A DNA stretch of 64,000 bases from positions 9,808,501 through 9,872,500 of the forward strand of contig JAGUCH010000002.1 in the NCBI GenBank assembly GCA_019096065.1, read 5' to 3'. The translations under genes were made by a program, and so were the position numbers. The DNA comes from Paracyclopina nana (lineage: Eukaryota > Arthropoda > Copepoda > Cyclopoida > Cyclopettidae). This document shows, piece after piece, positions 1-11,157 of this stretch. The notes under the pieces were generated by a model that worked only from the letters and a program-made list of their open reading frames with translations, had not been told where the DNA came from and did no database searches. Numbering within the stretch: position 1 is the first letter of the stretch; each line of letters opens with the position of its first letter.

Positions 1-274
1 AAAATAAACCCTGGTATGAGAAAAAGCTGAGAAGCATTTGGAAATTGAAGGCACACCCAGGATTTGCGGTTACGGTTTACCGGTAGGTAATAAGACATAT
101 TTTACTAAAAAAGGGTTCAATCCTACGCTCAGATGAAAAATAGTAGCTCAGTTCTCAAATTTTTCCCGACCTCTCAGGGATTTTTCTTGGGGCCTAACTT
201 TTGCTGAGGCAGTTGGGAACTATTAGAGTCAAAAAATTACTTTGAGGCATCTCTAGGCCCAACTGCTGATTGGA

Positions 275-3200
275 CTTGAAGTTTTGCTTCGCTACATAGG
301 AGAGCAGAAATGGCTCTTTCTGTGCCAGACTCTGCAGTAGCTTTTCTTGCAAAGGCCAAAAAGGCCAGTTGTGCCAGAAAGGTCATGCTACCAGCTAACT
401 TTTGCAGTAACCACTTTGAAAAAAGTTACTTCTTGGCGCGGGTTTGAAATTGCACTTGAAGTTTTGCTTCGCTACATAGGAGAGCAGAAATGGCTCTTTC
501 TGTGCCTGCCACTACAGTAACTTTTCTTGCAAAGGCCAAAAAGGCCAGTTGTGCCAGAAAGTTCATGCTACCAGCTAACTTTTGCAGTAACCACTTTGAA
601 AAAAGTTACTTCTTGGCGCGGGTTTGAAATTGCACTTGAAGTTTTGCTTCGCTACATAGGAGAGCAGAAATGGCTCTTTCTGTGCCTGCCACTGCAGTAA
701 CTTTTCTTGCAAAGGCCAAAAAGGCCAGTTGTGCCAGAAAGGTCAAGCTACCAGCTAACTTTTGCAGTAACCACTTTGAAAAAGTTACTTCTTGGCGCGG
801 GTTTGAAATTGTACTTGAAGTTTTGCTTAGCTACATAGGAGAGCAGAAATGGCTCTTTCTGTGCCTGCCACTACAGTAACATTTCTTGCAAAGGCCAAAA
901 AGGCCAGTTGTGCCAGAAAGTTCATGCTACCAGCTAACTTTTGCAGTAACCACTTTGAAAAAAGTTACTTCTTGGCGCGGGTTTGAAATTGCACTTGAAG
1001 TTTTGCTTCGCTACATAGGAGAGCAGAAATGGCTCTTTCTGTGCCTGCCACTGCAGTAACTTTTCTTGCAAAGGCCAAAAAGGCCAGTTGTGCCAGAAAG
1101 GTCAAGCTACCAGCTAACTTTTGCAGTAACCACTTTGAAAAAGTTACTTCTTGGCGCGGGTTTGAAATTGCACTTGAAGTTTTGCTTCGCTACATAGGAG
1201 AGCAGAAATGGCTCTTTCTGTGCCTGCCACTGCAGTAACTTTTCTTGCAAAGGCCAAAAAGGCCAGTTGTGCCAGAAAGGTCAAGCTACCAGCTAACTTT
1301 TGCAGTAACCACTTTGAAAAAGTTACTTCTTGGCGCGGGTTTGAAATTGCACTTGAAGTTTTGCTTCGCTACATAGGAGAGCAGAAATGGCTCTTTCTGT
1401 GCCTGCCACTACAGTAACTTTTCTTGCAAAGGCCAAAAAGGCCAGTTGTGCCAGAAAGTTCATGCTACCAGCTAACTTTGCAGTAACCACTTTGAAAAAG
1501 TTACTTCTTGGCGCGGGTTTGAAATTGCACTTGAAGTTTTGCTTCGCTACATAGGAGAGCAGAAATGGCTCTTTCTGTGCCTACCACTGCAGTAACTTTT
1601 CTTGCAAAGGCCAAAAAGGCCAGTTGTGCCAGAAAGGTCAAGCTACCAGCTAACTTTTGCAGTAACCACTTTGAAAAAGTTACTTCTTGGCGCGGGTTTG
1701 AAATTGCACTTGAAGTTTTGCTTCGCTACATAGGAGAGCAGAAATGGCTCTTTCTGTGCCTGCCACTGCAGTAACTTTTCTTGCAAAGGCCAAAAAGGCC
1801 AGTTGTTCCTGAAAGGTCATGCTACCAGCTAACTTTGCAGTAACCACTTTGAAAAAGTTACTTCTTGGCGCGGGTTTGAAATTGCACTTGAAGTTTTGCT
1901 TCGCTACATAGGAGAGCAGAAATGGCTCTTTCTGTGCCAGACTCTGCAGTAACTTTACTGGCAAAGGCCAAAAGGCCAGTTGTTCATGAAAGGTCATGCT
2001 ACCAGCTAACTTTTGCTGTAACCACTTTGAAAAAAGTTACTTCTTGGCGCGGGTTTGAAATTGTACTTGAAGTTTTGCTTCGCTACATAGGAGAGCAGAA
2101 ATGGCTCTTTCTGTGCCAGACTCTGCAGTAACTTTTCTTGCAAAGGCCAAAAAGGCCAGTTGTGCCAGAAAGGTCATGCTACCAGCTAACTTTTGCAGTA
2201 ACCACTTTGAAAAAAGTTACTTCTTGGCGCGGGTTTGAAATTGCACTTGAAGTTTTGCTTCGCTACATAGGAGAGCAGAAATGGCTCTTTCTGTGCCTGC
2301 CACTGCAGTAACTTTTCTTGCAAAGGCCAAAAAGGCCAGTTGTGCCAGAAAGGTCAAGCTACCAGCTAACTTTTGTAGTAACCACTTTGAAAAAAGTTAC
2401 TTCTTGGCGCGGGTTTGAAATTGCACTTGAAGTTTTGCTTCGCTACATAGGAGAGCAGAAATGGCTCTTTCTTGGCCAGCCACTGCAGTAACTTTTCTTG
2501 CAAAGGCCAAAAGGGCCACTTGTGCCAGAAAGGTCATGCTACCAGCTAACTTTTGCAGTAACCACTTTGAAAAAGTTACTTCTTGGCGCGGGTTTGAAAT
2601 TGTACTTGAAGTTTTGCTTCGCTACATAGGAGAGCAGAAATGGCTCTTTCTGTGCCTGCCACTACAGTAACTTTTCTTGCAAAGGCTAAAAAGGCCAGTT
2701 GTGCCAGAAAGTTCATGCTACCAGCTAACTTTTGCAGTAACCACTTTGAAAAAAGTTACTTCTTGGCGCGGGTTTGAAATTGCACTTGAAGTTTTGCTTC
2801 GCTACATAGGAGAGCAGAAATGGCTCTTTCTGTGCCTGCCACTGCAGTAACTTTTCTTGCAAAGGCCAAAAAGGCCAGTTGTGCCAGAAAGGTCAAGCTA
2901 CCAGCTATCTTTTGCAGAAACCACTTTGAAAAAGTTACTTCTTGGCGCGGGTTTGAAATTGCACTTGAAGTTTTGCTTCGCTACATAGGAGAGCAGAAAT
3001 GGCTCTTTCTGTGCCAGACTCTGCAGTAACTTTACTGGCAAAGGCCAAAAAGGCCACTTGTGCCAGAAAGGTCAAGCTACCAGCTAACTTTTGCAGTAAC
3101 CACTTTGAAAAAAGTTACTTCTTGGCGCGGGTTTGAAATTGTACTTGAAGTTTTGCTTCGCTACATAGGAGAGCAGAAATGGCTCTTTCTGTGCCTGCCA

Positions 3201-3520
3201 CTACAGTAACTTTTCTTGCAAAGGCTAAAAAGGCCAGTTGTGCCAGAAAGTTCATGCTACCAGCTAACTTTTGCAGTAACCACTTTGAAAAAGTTACTTC
3301 TTGGCGCGGGTTTGAAATTGCACTTGAAGTTTTGCTTCGCTACATAGGAGAGCAGAAATGGCTCTTTCTGTGCCTGCCACTGCAGTAACTTTTCTTGCAA
3401 AGGCCAAAAAGGCCAGTTGTGCCAGAAAGGTCAAGCTACCAGCTAACTTTTTGCAGTAACCACTTTGAAAAAAGTTACTTCTTGGCGCGGGTTTGAAATT
3501 GCTTTTGAAGTTTTGCTTAA
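275..3520. repeat. ~179-bp tandem satellite array, about 18 units
   Basis: A recurring ATGGCTCTTTC landmark falls at 310, 490, 670, 849, 1029, 1208, 1387, 1565, 1744, 1922, 2101, 2281, 2461, 2640, 2820, 2999, 3179 and 3358, so spacing is 178-180 bp. The left edge (about 180-300) decays into a degenerate partial unit and the right edge breaks off near 3520. Units are very similar and differ at a few diagnostic sites (ACTAC with GTTCATG against ACTGC with GTCAAGC), which often alternate. Each unit carries GGCCAAAAAGGCC and TTGGCGCGGG. The 69-residue open frames in the array start in one monomer and end in the next and shift between units, so I treat them as by-products. The monomer is close to one nucleosome repeat, as in many animal satellites; a centromeric or heterochromatic role is inference only. 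Confidence 0.95.
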
Positions 3521-3570
3521 AAGTTCATGCTGGCAGCAACCTTTTTAAAGCTTTTTTTGTTTTCTGTTGG

Positions 3571-3710
3571 TTTGTGCGGTATGGTGCCGGTTTGTGCGGG
3601 TCAATGCGGGTCGGTGCGGGTCGGTGCGGGTCGGTGCGGCTTGGTGCGGGTCAGTGCGGATCGGTGCGGATCGGTGCGGATCGGTGCGGGTCGGTGCGGG
3701 TCGGTGCGGG
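3571..3710. repeat. 10-bp minisatellite (TCGGTGCGGG)n
   Basis: About 14 head-to-tail copies of a 10-bp unit, consensus TCGGTGCGGG with TCGGTGCGGA and a few degenerate variants at the left end. It lies about 50 bp beyond the end of the 179-bp satellite and is strongly G-rich on this strand. The open frames across it are repeat artefacts. Confidence 0.95.
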
Positions 3711-5727
3711 TTTTAGACAACCCGGCGTAATGGGTATCGTTGGAAAGCTTGAACCTTTAGACATCTTCTTTGTTTTCTGACAAAATGAAAAATATTATTG
3801 TGAATTCCGCGTGACAACAAAAAATAAATGATGCATCAGTTTTTTCATGACAATTTTCTGGGTTGCCTTGGGTAAATTGAATTTTCACGGTTTTTTCCTC
3901 TTTCAGTTGATTTTTTCTACTTTAACAAAAGAGATGGAAAAAGGCTCAATCTTTCCAACAATATCATTAAAAAGTCCTGTATTTATTGAATATGTGACAA
4001 AAAGTTTAGATTCCCGTACCGTCCAATTTTGAACGGTCAGACTGTATATCAGTCTGTCGAGTTTGATGACAAGATTTTCACAGTTTACAGAAGGGAGCAA
4101 AGAGCCACGCCGCTGTCTATTGCTTATTGAGGATTTTCAGCCACGTGCATGGTGTTGCTCTTATTGCCAATATAAAGGTTGGAGTTATATACAGCAAACC
4201 GCTTTTCAATGTCATATCATTTTCACGCCTGGGAGCATTTTCGACAAGTGAGCTGGGAAATTTTGTGCAAATTCGTCATTTCCAAGGGGAATCCGCGGAG
4301 TAAGTGCCTTTTTCTCGTCAGTAATAAGGTGTAGTAGGAGGTTCTTTGCTGTGGAATTGTCGAAGATTGCTTCTTCTCGCATCAATGTCAAGGCCAGAAG
4401 CAAGAGAGCTATGTCAATGGGAGGTTGATTGAGCCAGCATCAAACTGGCGCGTCGAACCTTATTGAATTTCATCATCGCTGCTTTTATTCAATAATGAAA
4501 TGATCGGGAGCATCCGAAGGTGATTTCCCATCTCCATTTACGAGCCCGGTCGTCGCGCGATGATGATGAAAACATGCATATGTATACCTTACTCAATAAC
4601 AGGGCTACTACCTTATTTTAATGACCCATCGCTACCATACTGAAAATCTTAGGATGAAGAAGACGAACGCCAGCCAACAAATGGGGACAAAATCCTTGAA
4701 CACTCCCCAAATTCAAAATGATTGTCGCTGTGACAAAAAGATGAGCAATTCGTATGTTTTGCATATGATCACTCTGTACATAGGCACACAATGCCCATTA
4801 TTTGCGAGGCGACAACAAGGCATGTATGCGCGTGCTGTATATACGGCTCGCGGTCCACTGTGGACATTCAGCGCCAACTATCAAAAAGTGTGCATAAGCA
4901 AACTATGGTAATTTTTATAACTCTGTTAGCACAAACGTTAACTATTCACGAAGAAGGCGCTGCTGAATTACGCAGGCTCATTAATTAGGACTTTTTTAAA
5001 ATGCTTAATATAAGGACTTACATGCAGGGGATCGCTGTAATGGGGAACGTTGAGGCGATGTAACGGCAAGTTAGACTTGCTGAAAAATCCCAATCTTCCT
5101 CATTCTTGCGGCACGAGCGTCAATTCATAAATTGACGTTTCTACGCAACCAGACTGCGGTGCGCACGGAGGGAATGCAGCCTATTTTGCGATACGCGCAT
5201 CGCAAAATGAAACTGATAGCCTACTGCAAAATTATATTGGCGAAAAATTGGAAATGTTCTCGCATTAATGCGTTTGATAATAAGGTACTGACATCACTAT
5301 TGTAAATTGAACGCTGCGTGGTTAAGCATTTCTACCAATCTTGAAAGTAGTGTGGCTTCCTAGTTTGCTAAAGTGCACCTTGCCCACATAATAACTGCAT
5401 GACATAATTATTTATTTGTGACGTTGCACATTGACGTCTTTGACTGCACAAGGATGGCCTTTGCAGTGTTTGCCAAGGGTGTGGAGGTCAAAGCATAAAA
5501 ATTACTTTTCGAGGCGATTTCAATGATTTAGCGCACATCTATTTACATTCTTCATTCAACAATTTTCATAGGTAATTGGTGCTTTGATCCGAATCTCCGA
5601 AGATGCAAGCAGAATTTTTAGTGGCGGAAAAAAGCCTGCTATGAGCCTTTTCATCGTCACTAGCAAGCAAATTCTTATCACTGCACTGATATAGTGAGTA
5701 GGCTGCTCCAAAATTATCTCTATTTGG
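3711..5727. other. Intergenic stretch, no gene recognised
   Basis: I see no convincing coding region here. Open frames are short, lack recognisable domains and do not join by splice sites. Two small perfect hairpins occur: 5118-5137 (arms CGTCAATT/AATTGACG, 4-base loop) and 5183-5208 (arms ATTTTGCGAT/ATCGCAAAAT, 6-base loop). Their role is unknown. Confidence 0.6.
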
Positions 5728-5764
5728 TATAAATACCGGGCAGGCATGCAGGCTTCCCTTCAGT
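5728..5764 (+). promoter_or_regulatory. TATA box and initiator of the ABHD10 gene
   Basis: TATAAATA lies at 5728-5735 and an arthropod-style TCAGT initiator at 5760-5764, about 30 bases downstream. The ABHD10 ATG follows at 5778, so the predicted 5' UTR is only about 16 bases. The spacing supports a focused core promoter. Confidence 0.65.
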
Positions 5765-5777
5765 CAGCAGAGAAGCC

Positions 5778-7103
5778 ATGGCCCTGAACAATATCCCTGC
5801 ACCCATCCTTGACAAGGCAGCTCCTCAGGAAGATTCCACCGTCGTGGAAGCAGTTCCTCTCCAATTCCTAGATCTTGCCCCGAATCGTCGCATCGCCTAC
5901 AGGAAATATGAGGGTCATCGCCAGCCCACCATTCTCTATGTCCCTGGCTTTTCTCCACCATGAACTTGAGGAAGATCATGGTGATCGAGGAGTTTGCCCG
6001 TGCCCAGGGATACTCGAACGTGAGGTACGATCAGGAATGCACTGGTCTCTCTACTGGTAATACTAAATACTATTTTCATCTCATGCGACCCTTAATTATC
6101 GTGCATATGCAAACAGGCTCGCAGACAACTATCGAGTTCGAGCATTGGCTGGAGGACGCATTGGCCATGGTGGATCGCGTTTGCGATGGGCCAATCATTC
6201 TCGTGGCCTCCAGCCTCGGAGCTTGGGTGAGTGCTTTATTCTACATTATAGTATGCATAGCCAACCCCCGCTTAATACGATCTCTCTATCACCATCAGAT
6301 CTCGATGCTGGTCGCGCAGAGAAGGCCTCAAAGAATCCATGCCATGCTTTTGTTGGGCCCAGGATTCAATGCATTACGAGCCGGCTACTGGCATCATTAC
6401 AACATGCTGCCCGATGACGTCAAGGCCAGAGTGGACGCCGGAGCTGAGCACATTAAGATCAAGATGCGCTATGGCGGCGTTGGCATCCTCAGGAGGGATT
6501 TCTGCGAAAACACTAAGCCCTACGAGATCGACTTTTCGCAGCCCATCAACGTATCCTGCCCTGTGAGAATCATGCACGCCATGCCTGTAAGTAAAAATTA
6601 GCAGTGCTCGTGCGGCGCTAATCCGAGAGATGGAGCTGCGATTTGTTGTAGTGGAAATTGCGTTTGAAACGGCACTATTATCCCCAATCAGGCGTCGAAA
6701 ATGCCAAAGAACAACAAACTGAAAAATCCACTTCTGGCAGTTTTGGTGGCGCCGTCTACAAATGCATTGTGTCAAAATTCGTTCAAACTTAATCTCTCGA
6801 TCACGGCTTTGTAGAACTAGATTTCGTCGGTTCATTTTGGAAATGAACATGCTGATTGGCGCGCGACAGTAATCTCATTTTAAAAATTATCTCTATTAAT
6901 AGGACGCAGATGTACCCTACGAAGCGAGCCTGCTATTAATGGAAAGGCTGACAACTCAAGATGTGGATGTCATATTTCGAAAGACCGGAGATCACCGCCT
7001 CAACACACAATCTGACCACACACTTTTGCTCTCAGAGCTTGACAGACTACTTAAGCAGTATCCAATTCAGCGCGCGGAAACGACACCAAAAGCTAAACTA
7101 TGA
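5778..7103 (+). CDS. ABHD10: ABHD10-like alpha/beta hydrolase (apparent 1-base frameshift in exon 1)
   Basis: This resembles ABHD10, a mitochondrial serine hydrolase (acyl-glucuronide esterase and S-depalmitoylase in mammals). Exons are 5778-6056, 6117-6226, 6299-6586 and 6903-7103, all with GT/AG introns; the product is about 292 aa. Visible landmarks are the LYVPGF strand, the nucleophile elbow VASSLGAW (family GSSLGG, first Gly replaced by Ala), a late Asp in DADVPYE and the catalytic His in GDHRL. The start is the ATG just after a TATA/initiator promoter. In exon 1 the reading frame changes at about 5948-5960: the run of four T after GG C would need five T to join PGF to the following STMNLRK. 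This is either a sequencing error or a real one-base deletion. AATAAA at 7105-7110 overlaps the stop region. Family assignment is firm; integrity of the reading frame is uncertain. Confidence 0.82.
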
Positions 7104-7110
7104 AAATAAA

Positions 7111-7771
7111 AACATCTTATCGATCACATTTTTGAAACCGAGCATAAACCTAATATGCATATTCTTAGTTATTTGCTCTCGCTTGCCTCCTTTTTTATTG
7201 CTAGCCTTAGATATTCATGCTACTTTGCTGTTCTAAAGAATGCTGCCACAGCTTTACTAAAATTGCTGTACTCTTTTTATATGGATCTGTATATTCAGTT
7301 CGGTTTTATTTTAGGAAATAGCACATCATGGTTCAAATTCTCAATATTCTCCGCTGAACCAAGTGCATCATCATCAAGTGCTAATTGATTGGCCTCATTT
7401 CCGAAGAAACAGAAGCATGAGAATGTGATTGTGACACTTTAAGAATAGTGGTTGGAGCAGTAATGAGCTCGGACTAAACCTGCCACTCTGGTTCAGATAC
7501 AGCATAACTTCTGGTGAAATCTCCATAATTGCTACGACGTAGCTAGTGCGAGTTGATGCATAGACAGGAAGCTAATTAAAAAAACCCTAGCATAATGGTC
7601 GTTTCATAAAGGGGGATGGATAGATGGAGTGTGTATTAGTTATTTTTACACACATCATACATATGGTACCTACAATGTATATACAATCCCTGCAAAACTC
7701 GGCTCTCCATCATTTTCAGGATGAATGGGTAATCACAGCACAGTATTTTGTCTGAAACAACACGATGTAGT
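7111..7771. other. Convergent intergenic region with DNAJA 3' UTR
   Basis: Lies between the ends of ABHD10 (+) and DNAJA (-). It holds presumed 3' UTRs; I see no further gene or repeat family in it. Confidence 0.5.
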
Positions 7772-9087
7772 TTATTGTTGAGCACACTGGGCTTGAGGTC
7801 CTCCGTGAAATTGCTGCTGACTGTAGAAGTGTTGGCCTTGGTCGTCGCTGGAGTTGCCATCATCGTTGCCATTCTCTTCAATGCCTCCTTTCCATTGGCC
7901 TTGGCCGTCAAAATCCTTGAGTCTCACCTCTTCGGACGGATTAGGAATAGTCGGCTTATTCACCTTGGGCAGAGCAGCTTGAATCTTCTTAGCATTGGCT
8001 TCAGTCAACGAGTCGGGGAAATCCACGTTGAAAACTATGATAAGGCGGCCTTTATTGAACGGATCTCTGTGATTGGGAAAGCCCTCGTTTTCAATCATCT
8101 TGGTGGATCCGTGCTTGATGATCTCGCCTGGCTTGGTTGAAATGACAATGTTCCGGTTGTCCAGGGTCTTGATGACGCGGACAAATCCACACAGCGATTC
8201 CGACAGAGACAAGTCTATTCGCATGGCTAAGTCACTGCCATGCCTCTGGAATACTTCATGAGCTTTCTCCTCCAGCTGGATGATGACGTCTCCGGGTTCT
8301 TTTCCAGGCTCATGATCGCCATCGCCATAGAACGTGAACTTGTGATTGCTAGCCATTCCAGGGTCAATGTGAACCTAATCAATAAAGGAAGTTGAAAAGT
8401 AAGCCTGCAGTACTTTTAACATGCTTGAGCAACAATTACCTCAAGAATTTTCTTGTCTTTGGTGGTTTTCTTGCCATTGCACTTTTTGCATTTGTGTGCC
8501 TCGCTCACAATTTCGCCTTGAGCAGAGCACGAGTCGCACGGACTTTGCATCTGCTGGATCATACCCGGGCCAATCTGCTTGGTCTTCACTTTCATCCCTC
8601 TGCCATTGCAAGCATGACAAGTTTCAACCTTGGACCCTCCTTTGCCGTCGCAATGTTCGCAGCAGACCTCCCTATTAGCAGCCAATTTGCGCACCTTTCC
8701 ATTGAACAAATCTTCCAAGGCAACTGCCAACTTATGGACGATGGGCTTCGACTTCATTGGGCCACCACGACCACCCCCTGTGCTGCCAGAGGGGAAGCCT
8801 CCGCCGAAAAACATATTGAATACGTCCATTGGCGAGTGGAAGTTGCCCCCTCCACCGCGGCCTCCCTCCTTGATAGCTTGCTCCCCACCCTCATCATAAA
8901 TGGCTCGTTTGGAAGAGTCGGACAACACCTCGTAGGCCATGGAAATCTCCTTGAACTTGTCTCCGGCATCCGGATTTTTGTCCGGATGGTACTTCAGAGC
9001 TAATTTTCGGTACGCCTTTTTCAACTCGGCCTCGGAGGCTTCAGGGGAGACCCCCAGGATGTCATAGAATTTTGTTTCATACACCAT
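7772..9087 (-). CDS. DNAJA1: DnaJ homolog subfamily A (type I Hsp40)
   Basis: A complete type I Hsp40 co-chaperone that delivers clients to Hsp70 and stimulates its ATPase. Exon 1 is 9087-8440 and exon 2 is 8374-7772, separated by a 65-bp intron; the product is 416 aa (human DNAJA1 is 397). In order: J domain with the HPD motif (residues ~5-68), Gly/Phe-rich linker, a cysteine-rich zinc domain with four CxxCxGxG-type repeats (CEHC, CHAC, CDSC, CKKC), the C-terminal substrate-binding domains, a Gln/Asn/Gly-rich tail and the terminal CAQQ. CAQQ is a CaaX prenylation box as in DNAJA1, A2 and A4, predicting farnesylation. I start at [12 protein letters not shown], which matches the family N-terminus, rather than the in-frame ATG five codons upstream. 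A heat-shock element lies about 100 bp upstream. Confidence 0.95.
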
Positions 9088-9182
9088 GCTGTTTCTGAGC
9101 ACTTGTCTTGTTCGGACAGCTGATTTGGACTAATCAATGAGTGTGCCAAATCTTGCTCGACTTGAGGAACCTCGACGCGTGC

Positions 9183-9202
9183 AGAAAGTCCGAGAACTTT
9201 CC
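9183..9202 (-). promoter_or_regulatory. Heat-shock element upstream of DNAJA
   Basis: Contiguous 5-bp units read aGAAa gTCCg aGAAc tTTCc. Three of the four match the alternating nGAAn/nTTCn heat-shock-factor consensus and one is imperfect. The site is 96-115 bp upstream of the DNAJA start codon, where a functional HSE would be expected for an inducible Hsp40. Confidence 0.6.
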
Positions 9203-9337
9203 CGACAACATGCTTTCTATCCCCTGATAAGTAAGTGTGTATTTTCTCCCCAGAGTTTACTTAAAAGGTAGAGCATATTACATAACGCGCGCTCGTGTGA
9301 TCAATGTCACTGCTATCACCGATTTCTTCTCGTCTCT

Positions 9338-10430
9338 TTACGCCATTGCACTCAGCAAGTCAGAGGTGTACTCCCAAAGCCTCTCTTGGAGGTCGGTATC
9401 GTTGATTTCGTTAGCCCGTACAAACCATTTCTCTTCTCGGCAATCAGCTATGTACTTTCCGTTCAGCTTTTCCACCGGATTGGAAGCTAAACTGGCATGG
9501 AGGACTGATTGAACACCTTGCTCACGATTTTTGCACGCGACTCCGGCAAACCGAGAATCGGTGAAAAACCTCGTGCGAGCGGGAGAATTGTCAAATATAC
9601 GAGTTAGCACCAAGCCTATTAACGGATATTTTTTTGTAATTGATGTAAGAGGCTTTGGAGCTCAATAACTAGGGAATACCTGGATGGAGGCTGACCGAAA
9701 TAATTGGATCACCATTTTCAGAAAAGGATCTTGCCAGGTGGTTGGACCAAACTATTTGGGCCATTTTCGAGGCAAAATACTGGACGTGAGGATTGTAGGG
9801 CCGCTTGTTAGAGTTCAAATCAAAGTCGTCCTTGTTCAGAGGACCACCCAAGTGACCAATAGAGGACACGGTGACAATCCTTGATGGATCACCAGCCTTG
9901 CCTCCGTTTCTAAGCAAATCCAAAAGAAGCCGGGTCAGCTGGAAGTGGCCGAAATAATTGGTTCCTACCACCAACTCCAATCCGTCGTCGGTGACCTTCT
10001 TAATGGGCTTGCCAGTCTCGTCCTCCAGGTTGAGGTAGACTCCAGCATTATTGACCAAGATATGTACTTCGTTGGTCAACAGGGTCACTTCATTGGCGAA
10101 ATTCGCAATCGACTTCAGATTGGCCATGTCCAACTCAATGGCTTCCAAGTCAGCCTCTTCTACATGATGAAGTATTTCTTGAATAGCAATCTTGGCCTTT
10201 TCCAGGTTTCTGCATCCCAGAATGAGTCTCGCTCCTCTTTTGGCCAGTTGAATTGCAGCTTCAAGGCCAAGGCCTGAAGTTGCGCCGGTGATGATGACCA
10301 CCTTGCCCTCCAAATCCGCGGTGCATCTGCAAATGCCCATGGTCAGCTCTTTGACGAGCCAAATGGCGAGCATGACCATCACCACCTTCCCACAAACCCC
10401 GATCATCCACCACAGAGCTACTTGCAACAT
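9338..10430 (-). CDS. Membrane-anchored short-chain dehydrogenase, retinol dehydrogenase 11-14-like
   Basis: A classical SDR of the RDH11/12/13/14 type, which uses NADP(H) to interconvert retinal or lipid aldehydes and alcohols on endoplasmic-reticulum or mitochondrial membranes. Exon 1 is 10430-9680 and exon 2 is 9615-9338, with a 64-bp intron placed exactly in the conserved HPG motif (HPG|LVLTRIF). Seen in order: an N-terminal hydrophobic anchor (~residues 1-35), the Rossmann motif TGATSGLG, NNAG, the catalytic Ser in VTVSS and YFASK (YxxxK). From MLQVALWW the protein is 342 aa; an in-frame ATG at 10481 would add 17 residues and cannot be excluded. It is divergent with TMEM254 across a ~230-280 bp shared upstream region. 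Assignment within the RDH family is uncertain. Confidence 0.9.
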
Positions 10431-10688
10431 GCTGAACAAGTGTGGAGATAATCTCTTTTCTTCTACATCGCAACTCCACATGTATCAGGTAACAACAGCT
10501 CAAGGAAACGCGAGATTACTTTTTCACTTCAAGCAGTCTATTTTTTACGCCAAGTAAAGGCACATGGAAATCGGCCAATATTTTGCTCAGCGAGGTTTCG
10601 TGCTGATTAGCGGATTCACCTTGCATATCATCAGCACCAGTATCAGCGCGTATGCTCACCTCGCTGTGTTTTGACAGCTAGCAGTAAT

Positions 10689-10718
10689 TCAGTAGGAAGA
10701 GATACTACTATGAAATGA
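10689..10718 (+). promoter_or_regulatory. Initiator and minimal uORF of TMEM254
   Basis: A TCAGT initiator sits at 10689-10693 with no clear TATA box. At 10710-10718 there is ATG AAA TGA, a two-codon uORF whose stop overlaps the main ATG (10715-10717) in an ATGA arrangement. The uORF start has A at -3. Confidence 0.45.
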
Positions 10719-11149
10719 AACGTGAACAGGCTCAACAGACACGTGACCAATTCAGGGGATGTCATCCGTTAGTGACGTTCATCTGCGTGGGTGGCATATT
10801 TGGAGCATTGCCACTCCTAGCATTTATGCCAGATTATGTCCCGAATTTGGACTCTTTGGGACCTCTGGGCATCACAATTGACACCTTCATCAGTGAGCAA
10901 CGAGTGGCGATTCGCAACACTTTCCTCATTATCGTTGTGATCCACTTGACAGAGGCAGTGATCGCGATGATGATGTGTGCCTACATGGATCGTTCCACCA
11001 GCATCACACTCCAATGGGGAACAAGTGTGTTTGTGCATGGTATTTTCTCCTTTCGATACCTCATGGAGGAACTCTATTTTCATGAGTCGCAACGGCAAGG
11101 GGGCGTTTCTCCAGAGGTCAAACTTGGCCTTGCCGAATTTGCTCAGTAA
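10715..11149 (+). CDS. TMEM254: TMEM254-like small membrane protein
   Basis: A single-exon gene of 144 aa. It shows the TMEM254 pattern: a hydrophobic segment near residues 20-40, then LDSLGPLGI (family NLGPLGPF), a second helix around residues 68-90 with HLTEA (family HVGE) and a third helix near 95-115. The molecular function of this family is not established. The stop codon is only 8 bases from the stop codon of AOPEP on the other strand, so the 3' UTR must run into AOPEP coding sequence. The start overlaps the stop of a two-codon uORF. Confidence 0.8.
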   Translation: MKREQAQQTRDQFRGCHPLVTFICVGGIFGALPLLAFMPDYVPNLDSLGPLGITIDTFISEQRVAIRNTFLIIVVIHLTEAVIAMMMCAYMDRSTSITLQWGTSVFVHGIFSFRYLMEELYFHESQRQGGVSPEVKLGLAEFAQ

Positions 11150-11157
11150 ATACACGA

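Noticed and set aside
670-3388. Repeated 69-residue open frames beginning MALSVP
   Set aside because: They are produced by the satellite monomer, span two units, vary with 178-180-bp spacing changes and have no promoter or domain.
4212-4403. Minus-strand frame ending LPGVKMI
   Set aside because: Looks like a short secreted peptide tail, but the frame has a stop just upstream, no proper start and no clear splice acceptor.
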